Shown: positions 35,721 through 48,395 of the stretch, piece after piece
Layout: each line of letters opens with the position of its first letter
Position numbering within the stretch: the first letter of the stretch is position 1
NCBI GenBank assembly: GCA_028023455.1
Contig: JAQFVV010006246.1
Span: forward strand, 299,501 to 363,500
Source of the DNA: Epiperipatus broadwayi
Lineage: Eukaryota > Onychophora > Udeonychophora > Euonychophora > Peripatidae
DNA: 64,000 nt
Direction: 5' to 3'
Notes under the pieces: generated by a model
Seen by the model: the letters and a program-made list of their open reading frames with translations, nothing else
Database searches by the model: none
Told to the model about the DNA's origin: nothing
Position numbers and translations under genes: made by a program

Positions 35721-38700
35721 CTTCTATTTTTGTATCAATTAAGGTTCTGAGATATCCAAGTAACATTAATTATTTTTTGAATTTAGATTTATCTGACATG
35801 CACTTTTAATTTTCTTATAAAAAAATAGCTAGAAATCCAGCAGAAATATTTAACAAAAATATTTTAAATTGGCTGGCATTTATATCTCAACAGTTACAAT
35901 GAGATTTTATAACAAAAGCACTGCAAACGGTATATGATACATCCCCTGAGAAAATTTTTATGATAAGATATAATTAAAGTTTTAAATGGGCAGTTACAAA
36001 ATGCAAAAAGTATAAAAATCATTTTAAATGATTTGGTGTCAGATTACAACATTTACTTGACTTTACTTTCATGCGTTGTATACAAATTGACTTGCAACAC
36101 ATCTGCAGCCGTATTTTTTTTTCAACCAGGAAAAACAATGCATATTTTCTTTATGTCAAATATTTTGTCATCTGGATTTTTTCATTATTAATAGCTTCAG
36201 AATTTCCTAATTTCCCTAAAACATGGATATGAAGTATATTTTGGATGTTTTCTGTTAGGAGACTTTCTTCTAGATGTAGATTTCTGAGTAATTTTGCTAG
36301 TGATTTACAAAATACATATATTGCAGTTTTTGACTGTTTAAAATTTTGATATAAAAATGAATGCATTGATAATTGAAATATTTTAACATTTGGAAAAAAT
36401 GTCATTGATCATTAACTTTTTCTTTCATAGGGCAAATAATTTCCAATCAGGTAAATACACTCCTTCTTTTACAGAGTTATAATCTCCAAACATAATATAT
36501 TTTCCACTATTGAGAACAATCTTTTTAAAGGGATACATGGAAGAATTTAGTAGTAGTATAGCTTTACATTTTTGGAATAATTGATATTTATGTAATATTA
36601 TAGTTAAATCCATATAAATTGATTTATGTTTGTCTTGACATTGATGATAGAAAAGTTATAGGAAATTTGTTTTCTTTTTATTTCTCTTAAAAATTTTCAA
36701 ATAAGTTATTCCCTTTTTTGTAACTCTCTGATCATTTCTTTGAACCTACACCACTTATCTTCCACAACAATTCTTTTGGAACATTGTATTGGTTTTACAA
36801 ATCTAGTAACATATTATGGTGGGCTGCTAAAACATTTTTCTTGATCAATAAATATTTTATTATCAGAAATTTTTCTTGAATTATGTAAGCATTAAAAAAA
36901 TAAATCAAATACTTTTTATGTTGCATTTAGCAGCCATTTTCAGCATATAAAATTTAAATCTGCAATTTCTCTTAAATATAACAAGTACTTCATCAAACAA
37001 ACAAGCATTTCAATGACATAATTTTTGTTAGTTTTCAATAAACATTTCATAACTGAAACACACAGGCTTATTATATACATGTGTCTATATATGTAATATA
37101 TAGGGTATATGAGCACAGACTTTCACATGACTCACCACTCTCCACACTATCTCATAACACTGATACACTTGAACACATATATTTTGAAAAGATAAATAAT
37201 CACCAATATAAGTATTTCATGCTAAACCAGCAATCATTAGTTGGTCCAGATTACCATCTCTACACATATATGTCATAAGTGCTCAGATATATATTAAGAT
37301 ATCCAAACCTCATACTTTAATGGACAGGCTTCAATCTACTCCACATTCCAACTCTTCAACTATCCATCCAATTGAAAATCTGATCATGGAATGCTCGAAG
37401 GCCACTCTGAGGCTAAGATAAACATTTCAAATAAATTACTGATCGCAGCTTCGGGATTATTTTTAGTCATACTTTTTGATCATCGGGATTATGAAAATAA
37501 ACATGGTAGAGTAACAATGAAAATTTTCTTTTAGACAGATTTGCATTGAAAATTTCTGATTCAGTTTCAACAGTTACATTCTTATTGTCTGATTTGAATA
37601 TTTCCATATATGTTAATAACTTTAAAAAAATTTAAGTTGAAATAAATTCATATAACAAAAAATGAGAATATGATTTTGAATTTTATACTTTCTTTTTGCT
37701 TGTTCTATTTTTTATTTGACTATATTATGATTTTAGTCAGAATGTTATTCGTAAACCATAAATTGCATAATTCTTTAAAAGTCGTGCTATCTATTAAAGT
37801 TTTTGCATTATTTTTCAATCCTGATGAAGCTTTAATCCAATTATGTTCTTGTTTTTTATTCAATATTGTATTCTTTGGACCATTTAACATAATTCTCAGA
37901 AATAAATATATATTTGCTTAAATTATTTGTTATCAAGTCTATAATATTAATATTTTCTTCATTAACAAATTTTGGCATTAAAATATCAGTGTTGTTTTGA
38001 TTCTCCATTTCTGCATCATTATTACTTTTCTGTCTCTCACTACCACAACCACTATTATTCTCATTATCTAAGATTCTCAAATACCATTTTTCATAACCAG
38101 GATTAGTTAGTTGTGATTTTAATAAAAATAAGATCAGTTGAACACTTTCATTTAGTTACAAACACAAACTTTATAAAAGATGGTCTATTTTTATATATAA
38201 TACATATAGAAAAACATTATACAGGAATATTATGTCCAAAAACAAACACAGCACAAAATGTCCATATGATTGATTCATAACTGAGTTCAATTAAAAGCAT
38301 TCATTTTGAAATATTACAATCAGATATAATAAAATAAATTTTATTTTTATTATTGTAAATCTTACTTACAAAAATTTTTATATAAATATAAAATGTATAA
38401 AAGAAAATAACCATAGATCAAAAAAAAAAAGGAACAAAATAATTTACATTTAGAATTTATACTATAAGCTTTATGAGATACTACTAAACTCTGAAAAAAT
38501 AGCATAATACTAACACCCATAAAATTAAGGCATATAACATTATAGTGAGATTGTATATTGGTTGTAGCAATTATGGATTAAGTTTTTGGAGTACTATTTC
38601 ACTTAATTTTTATTTTTTTAATCATATTTGGAAATTAAGACTTCACTTTATGTATTTTCCACACAAAGCTTTAATATTTTTTTGTCAATTTATCTATAGT

Positions 38701-38926
38701 ATTTTAAAAATCAATAACATTTAGCTACATTTAAGTTATGAATGTTGTAGTTATAAGAGGAATGAAAAATTCACTCATAAATGATCATTTTTATTGTAAA
38801 ATGTAATTGATCATGTTAGTTAGAGAGCAGTTCAATTATTAATAAATAGTCATTGAAAATTATACTTTTTTATATTTCCAGTATAAAATATTAGATACTC
38901 ATCTTTTAGCTAAAGATACCACTCTA
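35721..38926. other. AT-rich DNA, mostly unassigned
   Basis: Probably includes upstream remnants of the decayed LINE to about 36.7 kb. A minus-strand frame at 37856-38080 (with Asn-rich composition) and a plus-strand Leu/Phe-rich frame at 37670-37921 overlap each other and match nothing I recognise. Confidence 0.4.
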
Positions 38927-38990
38927 TGGCGTGGTTTTCATGCTAAAACACATAAAAATGCTGTTTCCACGGCTGACATGTTCGAACCCG
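38927..38990 (+). other. tRNA-like (SINE head) fragment
   Basis: TGGCGTGGTTTTCATGC resembles a Pol III A box and GTTCGAACCC (38980-38989) is an almost ideal B box about 50 nt downstream. No complete cloverleaf forms, so this looks like a degraded tRNA-derived SINE. Confidence 0.4.
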
Positions 38991-39601
38991 CATTTTCTAT
39001 AATACAACTTTTTTGTTGTGCTACAGAATGCAGGCCGCTATGTTGTGTCACAGTACAGCATGTATGTCGCATAGAAACAAATACATTTTCCGAATTCACA
39101 CAATTTATAAAATAATTATAGCTTGATGAGAGAGTTTGTATTTGAATTGTAGTGAAATGTTGTTTTCATTGGATTTTTATTTATTTTAAACTATTGGAAT
39201 GTTCAGATTTTTTAAATCAATAATTATAAGACTTTTTACAACATACTGTATTGAACTTTTATTTGGGAAAATGTTAAATATCTATGTTTTTATTGAGTTG
39301 CAATTAGGTAATGTGTCATGTAATGTACTGTTAGTAACATTCCATGAGACAAAAAAGATTCTACCATCTGTATATTTTTGAAGTAAAAAAGAGTGGTACA
39401 AAAAAATATCCAGTAAGAAAAGTCCAAATATACAGGTTTATTTGTAAATTTCATGAAAAGCAAATATTATAAACATGTTTAATAAGTAAAGAAGACATTT
39501 GTATGTGTTTGTTGTTGTTTAAAAAAGTTTGAGTTTTTTTTTTGTCCGAGTACGGTTACGATTTTGAATTTTTTTATTTTAGCATTACAAACAACAGAAC
39601 A

Positions 39602-39705
39602 CTAACCCTAAAACTAACCCTAACCCTAAACTAACCCTAAAACTAACCCTAAAACTAACCCTAAAACTAACCCTAAACTAACCCTAAAACTATCCCTAAA
39701 TCTAA
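39602..39705. repeat. Degenerate interstitial telomere-like repeats
   Basis: About ten units of CTAACCCTAAAA or CTAACCCTAAA, with one CTAACCCTAACCC. These are TTAGGG-type units with an inserted AA/AAA, about 100 bp in all, so not a true telomere. Flanks are A/T-rich low-complexity DNA with GTCCGAGTACGG and ATATCCGATA words. Confidence 0.85.
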
Positions 39706-40175
39706 CTGTAACAACTTTTACTTTTAATATGATTATTATTTTTTATTTAAACAACAACAAAAAATGTCATAACACAAGTAAAAAAATATCCGATAAAAAA
39801 TTGATAAAAAAAAAGCCATAACACAATTTAAAAAGTATACGATATAAAAAACACGAATCAAATTGTAATTTGTTGATTTTATTTTACATTTATTATTATC
39901 ATTTAAATTGTATACGTTAATAAAAAATAATATTTAAAAAAGACAATTTTGTTTTGTTTTTATTTTCGCATTACAAAAAAGCACATAAAAATTATTAAAA
40001 TCAACGGCTCGTGAATGTTCATATTTTATAGTTTTAGTGTGAAAACAGCGCTATCCAACAGCATCTTTAGCTATAAGACAAGCACCAAATATTATTTGTT
40101 ATTATTTATGCATATAAATATATAACACCTTTATTTTACATTAATTAATAGTTAATGATATGTAATACTCCATAG

Positions 40176-40432
40176 TTGTATTATAGTTTCAAAACATTAT
40201 TCAAACAGAAGTCAATATCCGATATAGCACTATTTCTTAAATATTATACATCTCCTTGCATTCTCCCACCCAGTAAAAATTTTTAAAAACCTAAGTGAAT
40301 CACTTAAGTTTAGAGCTTACATTCTATATATACCAACTCTTATAGATCATGCTTAAATAAGGGCTTGACTTTATTGTGTGCCTGATGTTATAATCAAATA
40401 TTCAATTGTACAAATGTATTTAACCCATCACA
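40176..40432 (-). mobile_element. Half copy of the TA-flanked MITE
   Basis: Reverse complement of the right half and centre of the 40.49-kb element (shares GATGGGTTAAATA, TATTTGATTATAACATCAGGC, TTTAAGCAT, AACTTAAGTGATTCACTTA and ATAATATTTAAGAAATAG), diverged. The other half is absent. Confidence 0.65.
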
Positions 40433-40492
40433 GAAGAAAGTCAATGTCTCATTTTTAACCACCTATGATTAGACAAGCATGACATGTAAATG

Positions 40493-40969
40493 TAAACCTA
40501 TTACTATAAAGTACTGAAAACTTTGAAATTATTCAAATGGAAGTCAACCCAGATAATGTTCTATTTCTTAAATATTATAAATCTTGGACACACTCTCCTA
40601 CCAGTAAGAATTTAAAAAAACTTAAGTGAATCACTTAATTTTAGAAAGTACATTCTATAGACACCAATCCTTACAGACAATGCTTAAATCAGGGCTTTCC
40701 CCAGCGATGGGTTAAATAGATTTGTACAATGGAATATTTGATTATAACATCAGGCACTCAATAGATTCAAGCCCTGATTTAAGCATGGTCTGTAAGAGTT
40801 AGTGTATATAGAATGTTGGCTCTAAACTTAAGTTATTCACTTAAGTTTTTAAATTCTTACCGGTGGGGTGAGATTGCACTGAGATTTATAATATTTAAGA
40901 AATAGCGCATTATTGGAGCTACCGTTTGAATAATTTCAAAGTTTTCAGTGCTTTATAATAATAGGTTTA
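40493..40969. mobile_element. MITE with long terminal inverted repeats and TA target duplication
   Basis: The left edge TA-AACCTATTACTATAAAG mirrors the right edge CTTTATAATAATAGGTT-TA. Inverted arms of about 200 bp (to about 40700 and from about 40768) share GAAAACTTTGAAATTATTCAAA, AAGTGAATCACTT and TTTAAATCAGGGCTT in opposite orientation, around a 70-bp centre containing GATGGGTTAAATAG. The flanking TA fits a Tc1/mariner-type target. No transposase ORF, so non-autonomous. Confidence 0.7.
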
Positions 40970-41711
40970 TCAAAGGATTTTAACATAATTAAGATAAATC
41001 TTAAGATCCAAATAATTTCTAAATGTTAGTAATTTTATTGTCATGGTTCAGTCAGTCTGTTAAATAGAAGTTTGAATATTTATTTAAATTGTGGATTTTA
41101 AATTGCTTTAGTAATCATCTTGGTATGTTATATTCTTAGAGAGTGTGTTTGTTTGAATATTTGACTGATTCTATTATATTCACCTCTTAAAAATATGTGT
41201 GTATTTTCAAGGGGCTTTTTTAACAGCTGTCATTTTTTGTAAAATATTATTAATCAAAATTTTACCCCACTGAATCAAAAGCAACTTTAAAAAATGACAG
41301 ATTTAGTTTTTAAAAAATAAAACAATATGGCATTTGCTGAAAAAATTATGCTGTATCAGGGGATTTACATTTTATTTTTATATATTCTAATTTGAAAGCA
41401 TTTAAATTAAATAAATTTCACAGAAACCTTCAAACTTCTCATTTATTTTAATTTTTGACTCTGTATTAATAGATTTCCATTATGACTAATGACAGTCGAA
41501 AAAAGCTTTAATTATAAAATGTTTGCAATTATTAATTCACTGTATTGTATTTTAAAACTATTAATATTATTATTATTTGAGCTTGAATTTCTACTTTATT
41601 TTTTAAATCATAACTTAAATTACAAATATTTTTATTTATTTATTTTGACATTAATAAATATTTTAAATGGTTTTTTTCTTCATTTGTTACATATTTAAAA
41701 ACACATCAAGA

Positions 41712-41771
41712 CTCATGGTGTAGTGGTTGACACATCTGGTGGCTATGTGCGGCAACTTGGAATTTTAATCA
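41712..41771 (+). other. tRNA-like (SINE head) fragment
   Basis: CATGGTGTAGTGGTTGACAC matches the D-arm/A-box of many tRNA-derived SINEs; the B box (GGAATTTTAATC) is weak. Not a functional tRNA. Confidence 0.45.
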
Positions 41772-42369
41772 ATATAAAATTTATTTTTTTTGCGAATTTC
41801 TGAATGTTTTTAATTTATTAACATAATTTCCAAATTGCATATGTCCAATCGATTCAGCTTTTCGATTATTACTTTCTAAATGAGTAAGTAAATAATCTTA
41901 ACCAGAAGACGAATCTAGAAATATAGAAAGATTTAAATAGTTAATAACCTGAAAAAATATAATTTTTAATTATTTTTTGTGGACATATAACAGAGAGATA
42001 GATTTTCCTGATGGAATAGTTAAGTATATTTTATTTTGTAACAACGTAAATACAAATTAATTGTGAATAATAAAATCTCATTTTATTTTCCTAACACAAA
42101 ATATATAAAAAAAATATCATTACTTTTATTTAGAAAACTTTTCATTATCAGTTAAAGTAGTCATTTATTAAATTAAGATAGTAAAATAAAGTGGGATGAA
42201 ATAAAAATAGAATAAACAGTAGTATAAAACTTGTCTTCACTCACCATCATACTGTGTAGCATAACGTGATATTTTAGAATTAATTATTATAAAATGTATT
42301 TAGTTAACAATTATATTTTAATTAAAAAAATAAATTATATTCTAAGTATACACCAATAAATAGTCGAGC

Positions 42370-42436
42370 GTTGATGGCCTAGTGATTAGCATAGCTGCCT
42401 TACAAGCAGCTGGCTCGGGCTCGCATCACGGTCAAT
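42370..42436 (+). other. tRNA-like (SINE head) fragment
   Basis: TGGCCTAGTGATTAGC is a good A box. GCTGC-CTTACAA-GCAGC forms a perfect anticodon stem with a 7-nt loop (nominal anticodon TAC, valine). The T arm (GGCTCGCATCA) is degenerate and acceptor pairing is poor, so I call a tRNA-derived SINE or pseudogene rather than a tRNA. Confidence 0.5.
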
Positions 42437-45058
42437 ACATTTGACATATGAAAATGAAAACCACCTATAGATATTTGCAGATTTTTGTAATTATATGTTG
42501 GAGTATTTTTATTATCAATAATTAATTGTTTAAAACATTTAGAAAATTTTAAATTTTATTTCAACATTTTATAGGAATTCCGTTATTATTAATAGTACAC
42601 ATTGTTAGTATATAAAATAACATACGGATTGATATTATTATCTTTTAATCAGGTGCTTCTGGAATAACCAATGGATTAAGAAATCAATCAATTAATTAAT
42701 TAATAGGAATTCAAAAATTTTAAATAATGTTTGAATTATAAACAAATATTTCACCATTAATTCTAGATAATGGAAATGCATCAACATGTAATTTCAATAA
42801 AATATTCTTATCCCAATGTCTGTCTGTCTTGAGTTTGAATATTCTAATATTAAATGTATTAATTTTTTTAACAACAGTTGTGCTTTTTGTACTTATCTTG
42901 AAATAAAAGTGGGGGAGGGGGTCCATAATTAATTAAACCAATCAATTTTTATTAAAAATAGTGAATAATGTAGTTTCTATAATATACATGCTTTTATTTT
43001 AATTTAAATATAAAAACCCCAAATGCGGTCTATGAAACATTATTTTTAGGGCAAAGAAAATAACATATATATTGTAATCTGTCCACCCGGACTCTCCACA
43101 TATTCACTATACAAATGGATCCTATCTTCATCTTAATTTAAATATTAAACTACAAATTATATAAAAACCCTGATTTATGAGGCTCAACAATTGACTATAA
43201 ATATCTGTTAAATATCTAATGTAAATTGAAAAGACAGTTACAATAGAGTAGGTTTAACATTGTGAAAGCATATAAAATATACACTTCAATTGCATATCTT
43301 TTACAAAAAATTTCCATACATTATTTTGGTATATTTTTTAGAAAAATCCCCACAATACATAATGGATAACATAATCTTTCTTTACAAATAATGTTTATTT
43401 CCCTTTACTTATCTAATCAATTACATAAAAAATAATGTAATCCAATGTATTATAAAATACATTATAATGAATGTTCCTACCTTATGTATATCTCAAAATT
43501 CTCTACTATTCTTGTATAATAAAATAATAATTATCCCATTTAAGATAATTGAATATAAGAAGGATTGTACTAAAATCCAACTATTTTAATAATAACCACA
43601 GCTAACATTACAAACACAAGTTAGATCATTTTCTTAAGATTAGCATATGCTTTAACAACAATAATATAAGAAATTCCAAATTATTAATTATTACCATATT
43701 TTTCAACAATTACTTTATTTATAAATTAGAAACACTAATTATATACATGAACTACTTTTAGAATCATTAGAATCCATACCCATTAATTAAAATAACTTTC
43801 CTCTGTTTAATAACTTCAGTAAATTAATTCATCAACTTACACTATTTTAAAATTTTTCTTAACTTAAAATATAAAGTGTCTGAGGTATCTCCATACCAAT
43901 CTATTTTGTAAACCAATATACTATTTTAAAATTATTTTTAAAATGAATTCAAATTAATGTTACAACAAATTTAATATGACTTTAAAGATGTAAATATTTC
44001 TGGTTAAAAATATGATGCTCTTAAATAATACCATTTAAATTATTATACTTTGATTTAATAAACAATTAATTTATCAATATTTATTCTTTATAATATTCCC
44101 ATAATTTATGTACATAGATATGACAGTGTGATGAAAATAATTCCAAGTAGAAACAAAGCCATTAACCTACATTTATATCAAAATATTTATTTATTTAAAT
44201 ACATAACAATAATCAATAACAATCTTTTAACTGTTATATATCATAACAAGCTATAAACACATATAATATTATTAACATCTTTATATAATTATTTACATCA
44301 ATGAAAACAATACTTTACTCCCATATACTACTCAGAAATTAAACTTTTAAAGTAAATCAATATTTTATTATTTATATTTACAATTAGTTATTACCAACAT
44401 ATATTATATATCTTTCTTGTTAAGATTTTATAATAATGTTTATTAGTTTTGAAAGTGGGTTCAATTTTTCAATTCTTTTTATTGAATACACAATATAGTA
44501 TTATTTTTATTTCTCTTCCATACAATACAATTCTTTTATAAATTTTATATTTTTGTATACATGTAAATTCTATTAATAAATATACCTATTTTTTTTCAAT
44601 TATGTTATTGGTTTTTATAATATAAAACATGTAAGATTAAAATAAGTAATGGGACCATGTTTAAACCACCCCTTGATAATCATTCATTCCATTCCATCCC
44701 TTCTTTCTTTTTATTTTCATCCTTGATCTTATTTTTTTTCAATATGATATCAATTCAAAAACTATTTAAGTATCATAACATTTATTTTGTATTTACTTCA
44801 ATTTCATATCAAACAACTTTCTCCATTTTAGATAAGATATTATAATTTTTATTAAAATACAACCAACTACATTTGGTGTTTATCTTACTTTTCATTACTA
44901 TATGAAATGGAGGTTTTCTTTTCCTTTTAAATAAGATGTGCTCTCGTGGAGAGCAGTCATTTTCACTCAATAATGGTAAATTAATATTCATGCTTTTACA
45001 TTAAGTCCTTATGGATCTTACACTACTTATGGAAATCTCTCACATTATGACTCAAAAC
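42437..45058. other. AT-rich intergenic DNA
   Basis: No gene or element recognised. Confidence 0.55.
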
Positions 45059-45110
45059 TATATATATATATATATATATGTTAAAACGAAGATTTGCACG
45101 GGTTAAATAT

Positions 45111-45264
45111 ATAAAATACATATTTTGCGGGTTTATCCGTGTTAAAAACTTTAATACCAATACACTATTCGATTGGTCACACAAGCCATCCACAGGCTTG
45201 TGTGACCAAGTCAAACATCAGTGTATTGGTATTAAAGTTTTAACACGGATAAACCCAAAATATG

Positions 45265-45272
<8 letters not shown>
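45111..45272. repeat. Foldback element between (AT)n tracts
   Basis: Arms of about 77 bp (45111-45187 and 45195-45272) are reverse complements with few mismatches, separated by only 7 bases; the centre reads CACACAAGCC...GGCTTGTGTG. (AT)n tracts flank both sides (45059-45078 and 45270-45317). The overlapping ORFs on both strands are by-products of the palindrome. Confidence 0.85.
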
Positions 45273-45317
<45 letters not shown>

Positions 45318-45319
<2 letters not shown>

Positions 45320-47702
45320 TGCCAGCTAGACTAATCTCATTATGTTATTACCATCAGTTTTTTCAGAAAAGTATAACTCAAATCATTAATCACATCATGG
45401 AATGTTAAGTTATCTAACTCTAAAAAGATATTGCTAGCATCCATCATTACAATATTCCAGCATAATCATATTACAATATTATCCTATGATTAATTGTTAT
45501 CTTACAAATCTAATGATGTGGTACAAAACAAAGAATATAATTTGACAACCATCAATGTTTACTTTATTACATTAAAGCTGACATTAATAATCAGTATTTC
45601 TAGATAGATTAAAGGACAATTACATACAGTATCAAGAGTCATTATTTCTAGATAGATTCTATGATATGGATGTATATAGCGTGTGTTATAAAGATGGGTT
45701 TTACAAGTGTCCTGTGAAAATGAATAATGGAATGATCAAAAAGGAAAGAATTATACATTTACAATTCTGTACAGATACTGACTGAAATAATATAACATGG
45801 CATCCATTTATTTTAGTAGTTATATGATTTAAAAGGGAAAAATAAATATATAATTTTTTTTTGTTTGTTATGGGAAATTATGAAGAAACATGATTTTTTT
45901 TATTGGAAGAAGGGGGAAATTGTACACATTCCAATTTAGCGTGTGAGTATTGCAATTATGTGTACATAAAATAACAAAAAAATCATCACATTTTCTTTTA
46001 TAGGAGGGAAAGCTGTAGGGCATTGAGTTTAAACCCTACCTGACCAAGTACCCAAAAGCCACAGGAGGAGAATGGGAGGGATGTTTTTTTCTCTCCCTAT
46101 TCAACTTTGTGTTAGTAAATGGGATAGTGAATAATTTGAATGGTTTAATAGTAGTACTTAAAAGCCTGCATTTTAAACCACATATAATTGTCTATAGACA
46201 CAAACTCTATAAATCATTTTTCTAAGTTTTCTTATTACCCTTCTTTAAAATTAATTTATACTTAATAGATTATAATATTCTTTCTTTAATAATACTTTGA
46301 TTCTAATAGTCTTGCTCATATATTTTATGAATTTTAATTTATAGGTTTTTAAATCATTTGGATTATTCTTAATAGGCAAGTTTTATAAATTTGGGAATAT
46401 ATATGTGTGTGCCTATATTTACAGACATAAACTTAAAGACAGTTACAGATATGTTAAAAGAAAAGGTTTTATATAAATAATTTTAGTTTCTTTATAAAAC
46501 AGTTATATAATTTAAGATCAATTTATTTTATTTTGTTGGAAAGAGATAAAGGTTTAATGTCAAAGGTTAATGAAAAGAGATAAAATGGTCAGGGTTGACA
46601 TAGGTCAAAAGCCATGTGGAAGAATAAGGACACTGGATCACTAATCATATTGTAAATAACAAGAAATACAGATCATATTTGGGGAACAAATTCCATAATA
46701 TTTTTTTTTAAAAAATGTCAATTCACAAAAAAGATGTAAAACAGACCATTAATGAATGCAGTTGATAATTGACCATGTGATTTTAGTAACAAAAATATGT
46801 GTGATGTTATCAGACAGAGCACATATATACTCTGATAATAAGAAAGAAAAAAGGGGAGAATAAACTTGATTGCTTTTCAGAAACTACACATTTTTTAAAA
46901 ATTTCTACATCAATATGTTGGGGTAAAAATTATTGTGTTGACTTCCTTTGGCCATAGGAAACTTATGCACATCAGAAGAGTTTAAATCTTAAGTGTTTAA
47001 AATATCTTATAACAAATTGCCTAATATGAAAAAAGAAACTTATTGCCTCACCTGTGCTAATACAGGAGTGAATGCTAAAATTTGTCAAACCATGCTATTG
47101 CTGAATTTGAAAAAAAAAACACAAAGCAAAGAGAATGCTAAAATATAAGAAAAGTGGAAATATCCAATTAACTATCAAAGGTAATTATACCCAGAAAAAA
47201 TGAAGAAACCATCCCAATGATAAAATGGTCCCTATAGAAGCATGTTATTTCACCATTATCACAGTTAAAAGAATTGCAAGTCAAAGCCAAAAATAAGACT
47301 GTTCCAATAAACCTCTGCAATTGCTAAATGTACACATGTTACATATTGGTGTGTGGCTGATTTCAACTTCTGAACCCTCATCAAGCTGACTTTGAAATAA
47401 ATTCCTTGGACTCTTTGAAATTATATGTGCATTTGAGAATAAAATAAGAACTAGTAATATTGATTTTAATTATATTTTTTATCAGTGACTATTAAATTAT
47501 TTAATAATAAATCCATTTATCTCTCTCTTTAAATTTTTGAATCTTAAAATAAGAATCAATTAGAGAAGATTTTCAATAATAATAAATATTGTTCTACTGA
47601 TGCATTACATATTTATAGATTATTATATGAAATCATTTATATGTATGTTTTATTTTTATAAAATGTATTTATTGTGAATTGATTATATATATATATATAT
47701 AT
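45318..47702. other. Intergenic DNA
   Basis: No gene recognised. ATTTCTAGATAGATT occurs twice near 45600 and 45650 as a short direct repeat. 46020-46130 is a less AT-rich patch. (AT)n closes the region at 47684-47702. Confidence 0.5.
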
Positions 47703-47730
47703 TGTAACGATATATAAATATGTCGTTACA
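47703..47730. repeat. Short near-palindrome at a (AT)n junction
   Basis: TGTAACGATATA...TATGTCGTTACA: 28 bp whose ends are inverted, identical in form to the TGTAAC...GTTACA termini of the LTR elements in this window, and abutting (AT)n on the left. It may be the start of an LTR or a relic of one. Confidence 0.5.
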
Positions 47731-48084
47731 TTAATTTAAAATAAAAACTTAAAAGTTCGCAAATAAAAGGAAAAAACTAAACGCTAAAATTAAAATGTTT
47801 GTTAAACATATATATATATTCACACAGATGATAAACTTTTAAAAATATTTTTTTCATAAACAAAAAAAAAAAGTATTTGAACGTATTTTTTTTAATAAAA
47901 AAAATACAAGATTGAAATATAAAAATATTTTAATAAAAAAATAACGTAAGTTAAAATAAAAACAGGTATTAATTAATTCCTGTAATCTGTAAATGGAAAT
48001 GATTGTTTATTAATTATCTAAAAGCTGTTTAATTGAAGAGTCAGATGAAAAGTTAGATAAAAGAAGAAAGCGATTTTAGCTTGA

Positions 48085-48229
48085 CCAATGGAAGCAAATA
48101 AAGGCCCGGACCATAACGAAAAAACAGAACAGTGACGTTTTTGTTCATGGAATCCATAGGAGGACTATAAAAAGAAAAAATATTGAGTTCCAGTCAGTTT
48201 TTTCGGACTTGAAGAAGACAATGGTAAGA
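48085..48229 (+). promoter_or_regulatory. TATA/Inr promoter with CCAAT and CRE-like boxes, followed by a splice-donor-like site
   Basis: In order: CCAAT (48085-48089), TGACGT (48133-48138), TATAAAAAG (48166-48174), and an initiator TCAGTTT with its A at 48196, exactly 30 bp after the TATA start. Downstream, ATG-GTAAGA at 48221-48229 gives a possible 5' donor after a 28-nt first exon. Spacing is textbook for Pol II. It may drive a host gene, or it may be the U3/R region of an LTR beginning at 47703; similar TATA-plus-donor layouts occur in LTR-like segments elsewhere in the window. Confidence 0.5.
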
Positions 48230-48301
48230 CGCACTTGCCGTTCTCTCTCATTTTTTTTGTTTGTTTTAAAAAAAAAAAAAATGAAAAGACTGTGATACCA
48301 G

Positions 48302-48389
48302 AATGGAACCAGCTAATGCTACCTCCAGAACATTATCTTCCAATGGAGATGTCACAGGAATTAAAAACAGGAACCTGGACTCTTATACT
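48302..48389 (+). CDS. Candidate short coding exon downstream of the promoter
   Basis: After a CAG acceptor (ending 48301), ATG at 48303 opens 29 codons ending exactly at a GTAAGC donor (48390). Base composition is much less AT-rich than the surroundings, and the predicted peptide (MEPANATSRTL... to ...NLDSYT) is Ser/Thr/Asn-rich. The T-rich tract lies rather far from the acceptor, separated by an A-run, which weakens the call. Joining to the first-exon ATG would hit a stop after five codons, so the start would have to be the ATG in this exon. No further exon was found downstream. I do not recognise the protein. Confidence 0.3.
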
Positions 48390-48395
48390 GTAAGC

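Noticed and set aside
37670-38080. Overlapping ORFs on both strands as host genes
   Set aside because: Low-complexity, AT-driven frames without a recognisable domain.
42370-42436. Functional tRNA-Val
   Set aside because: Acceptor and T stems do not pair and the B box is degenerate.
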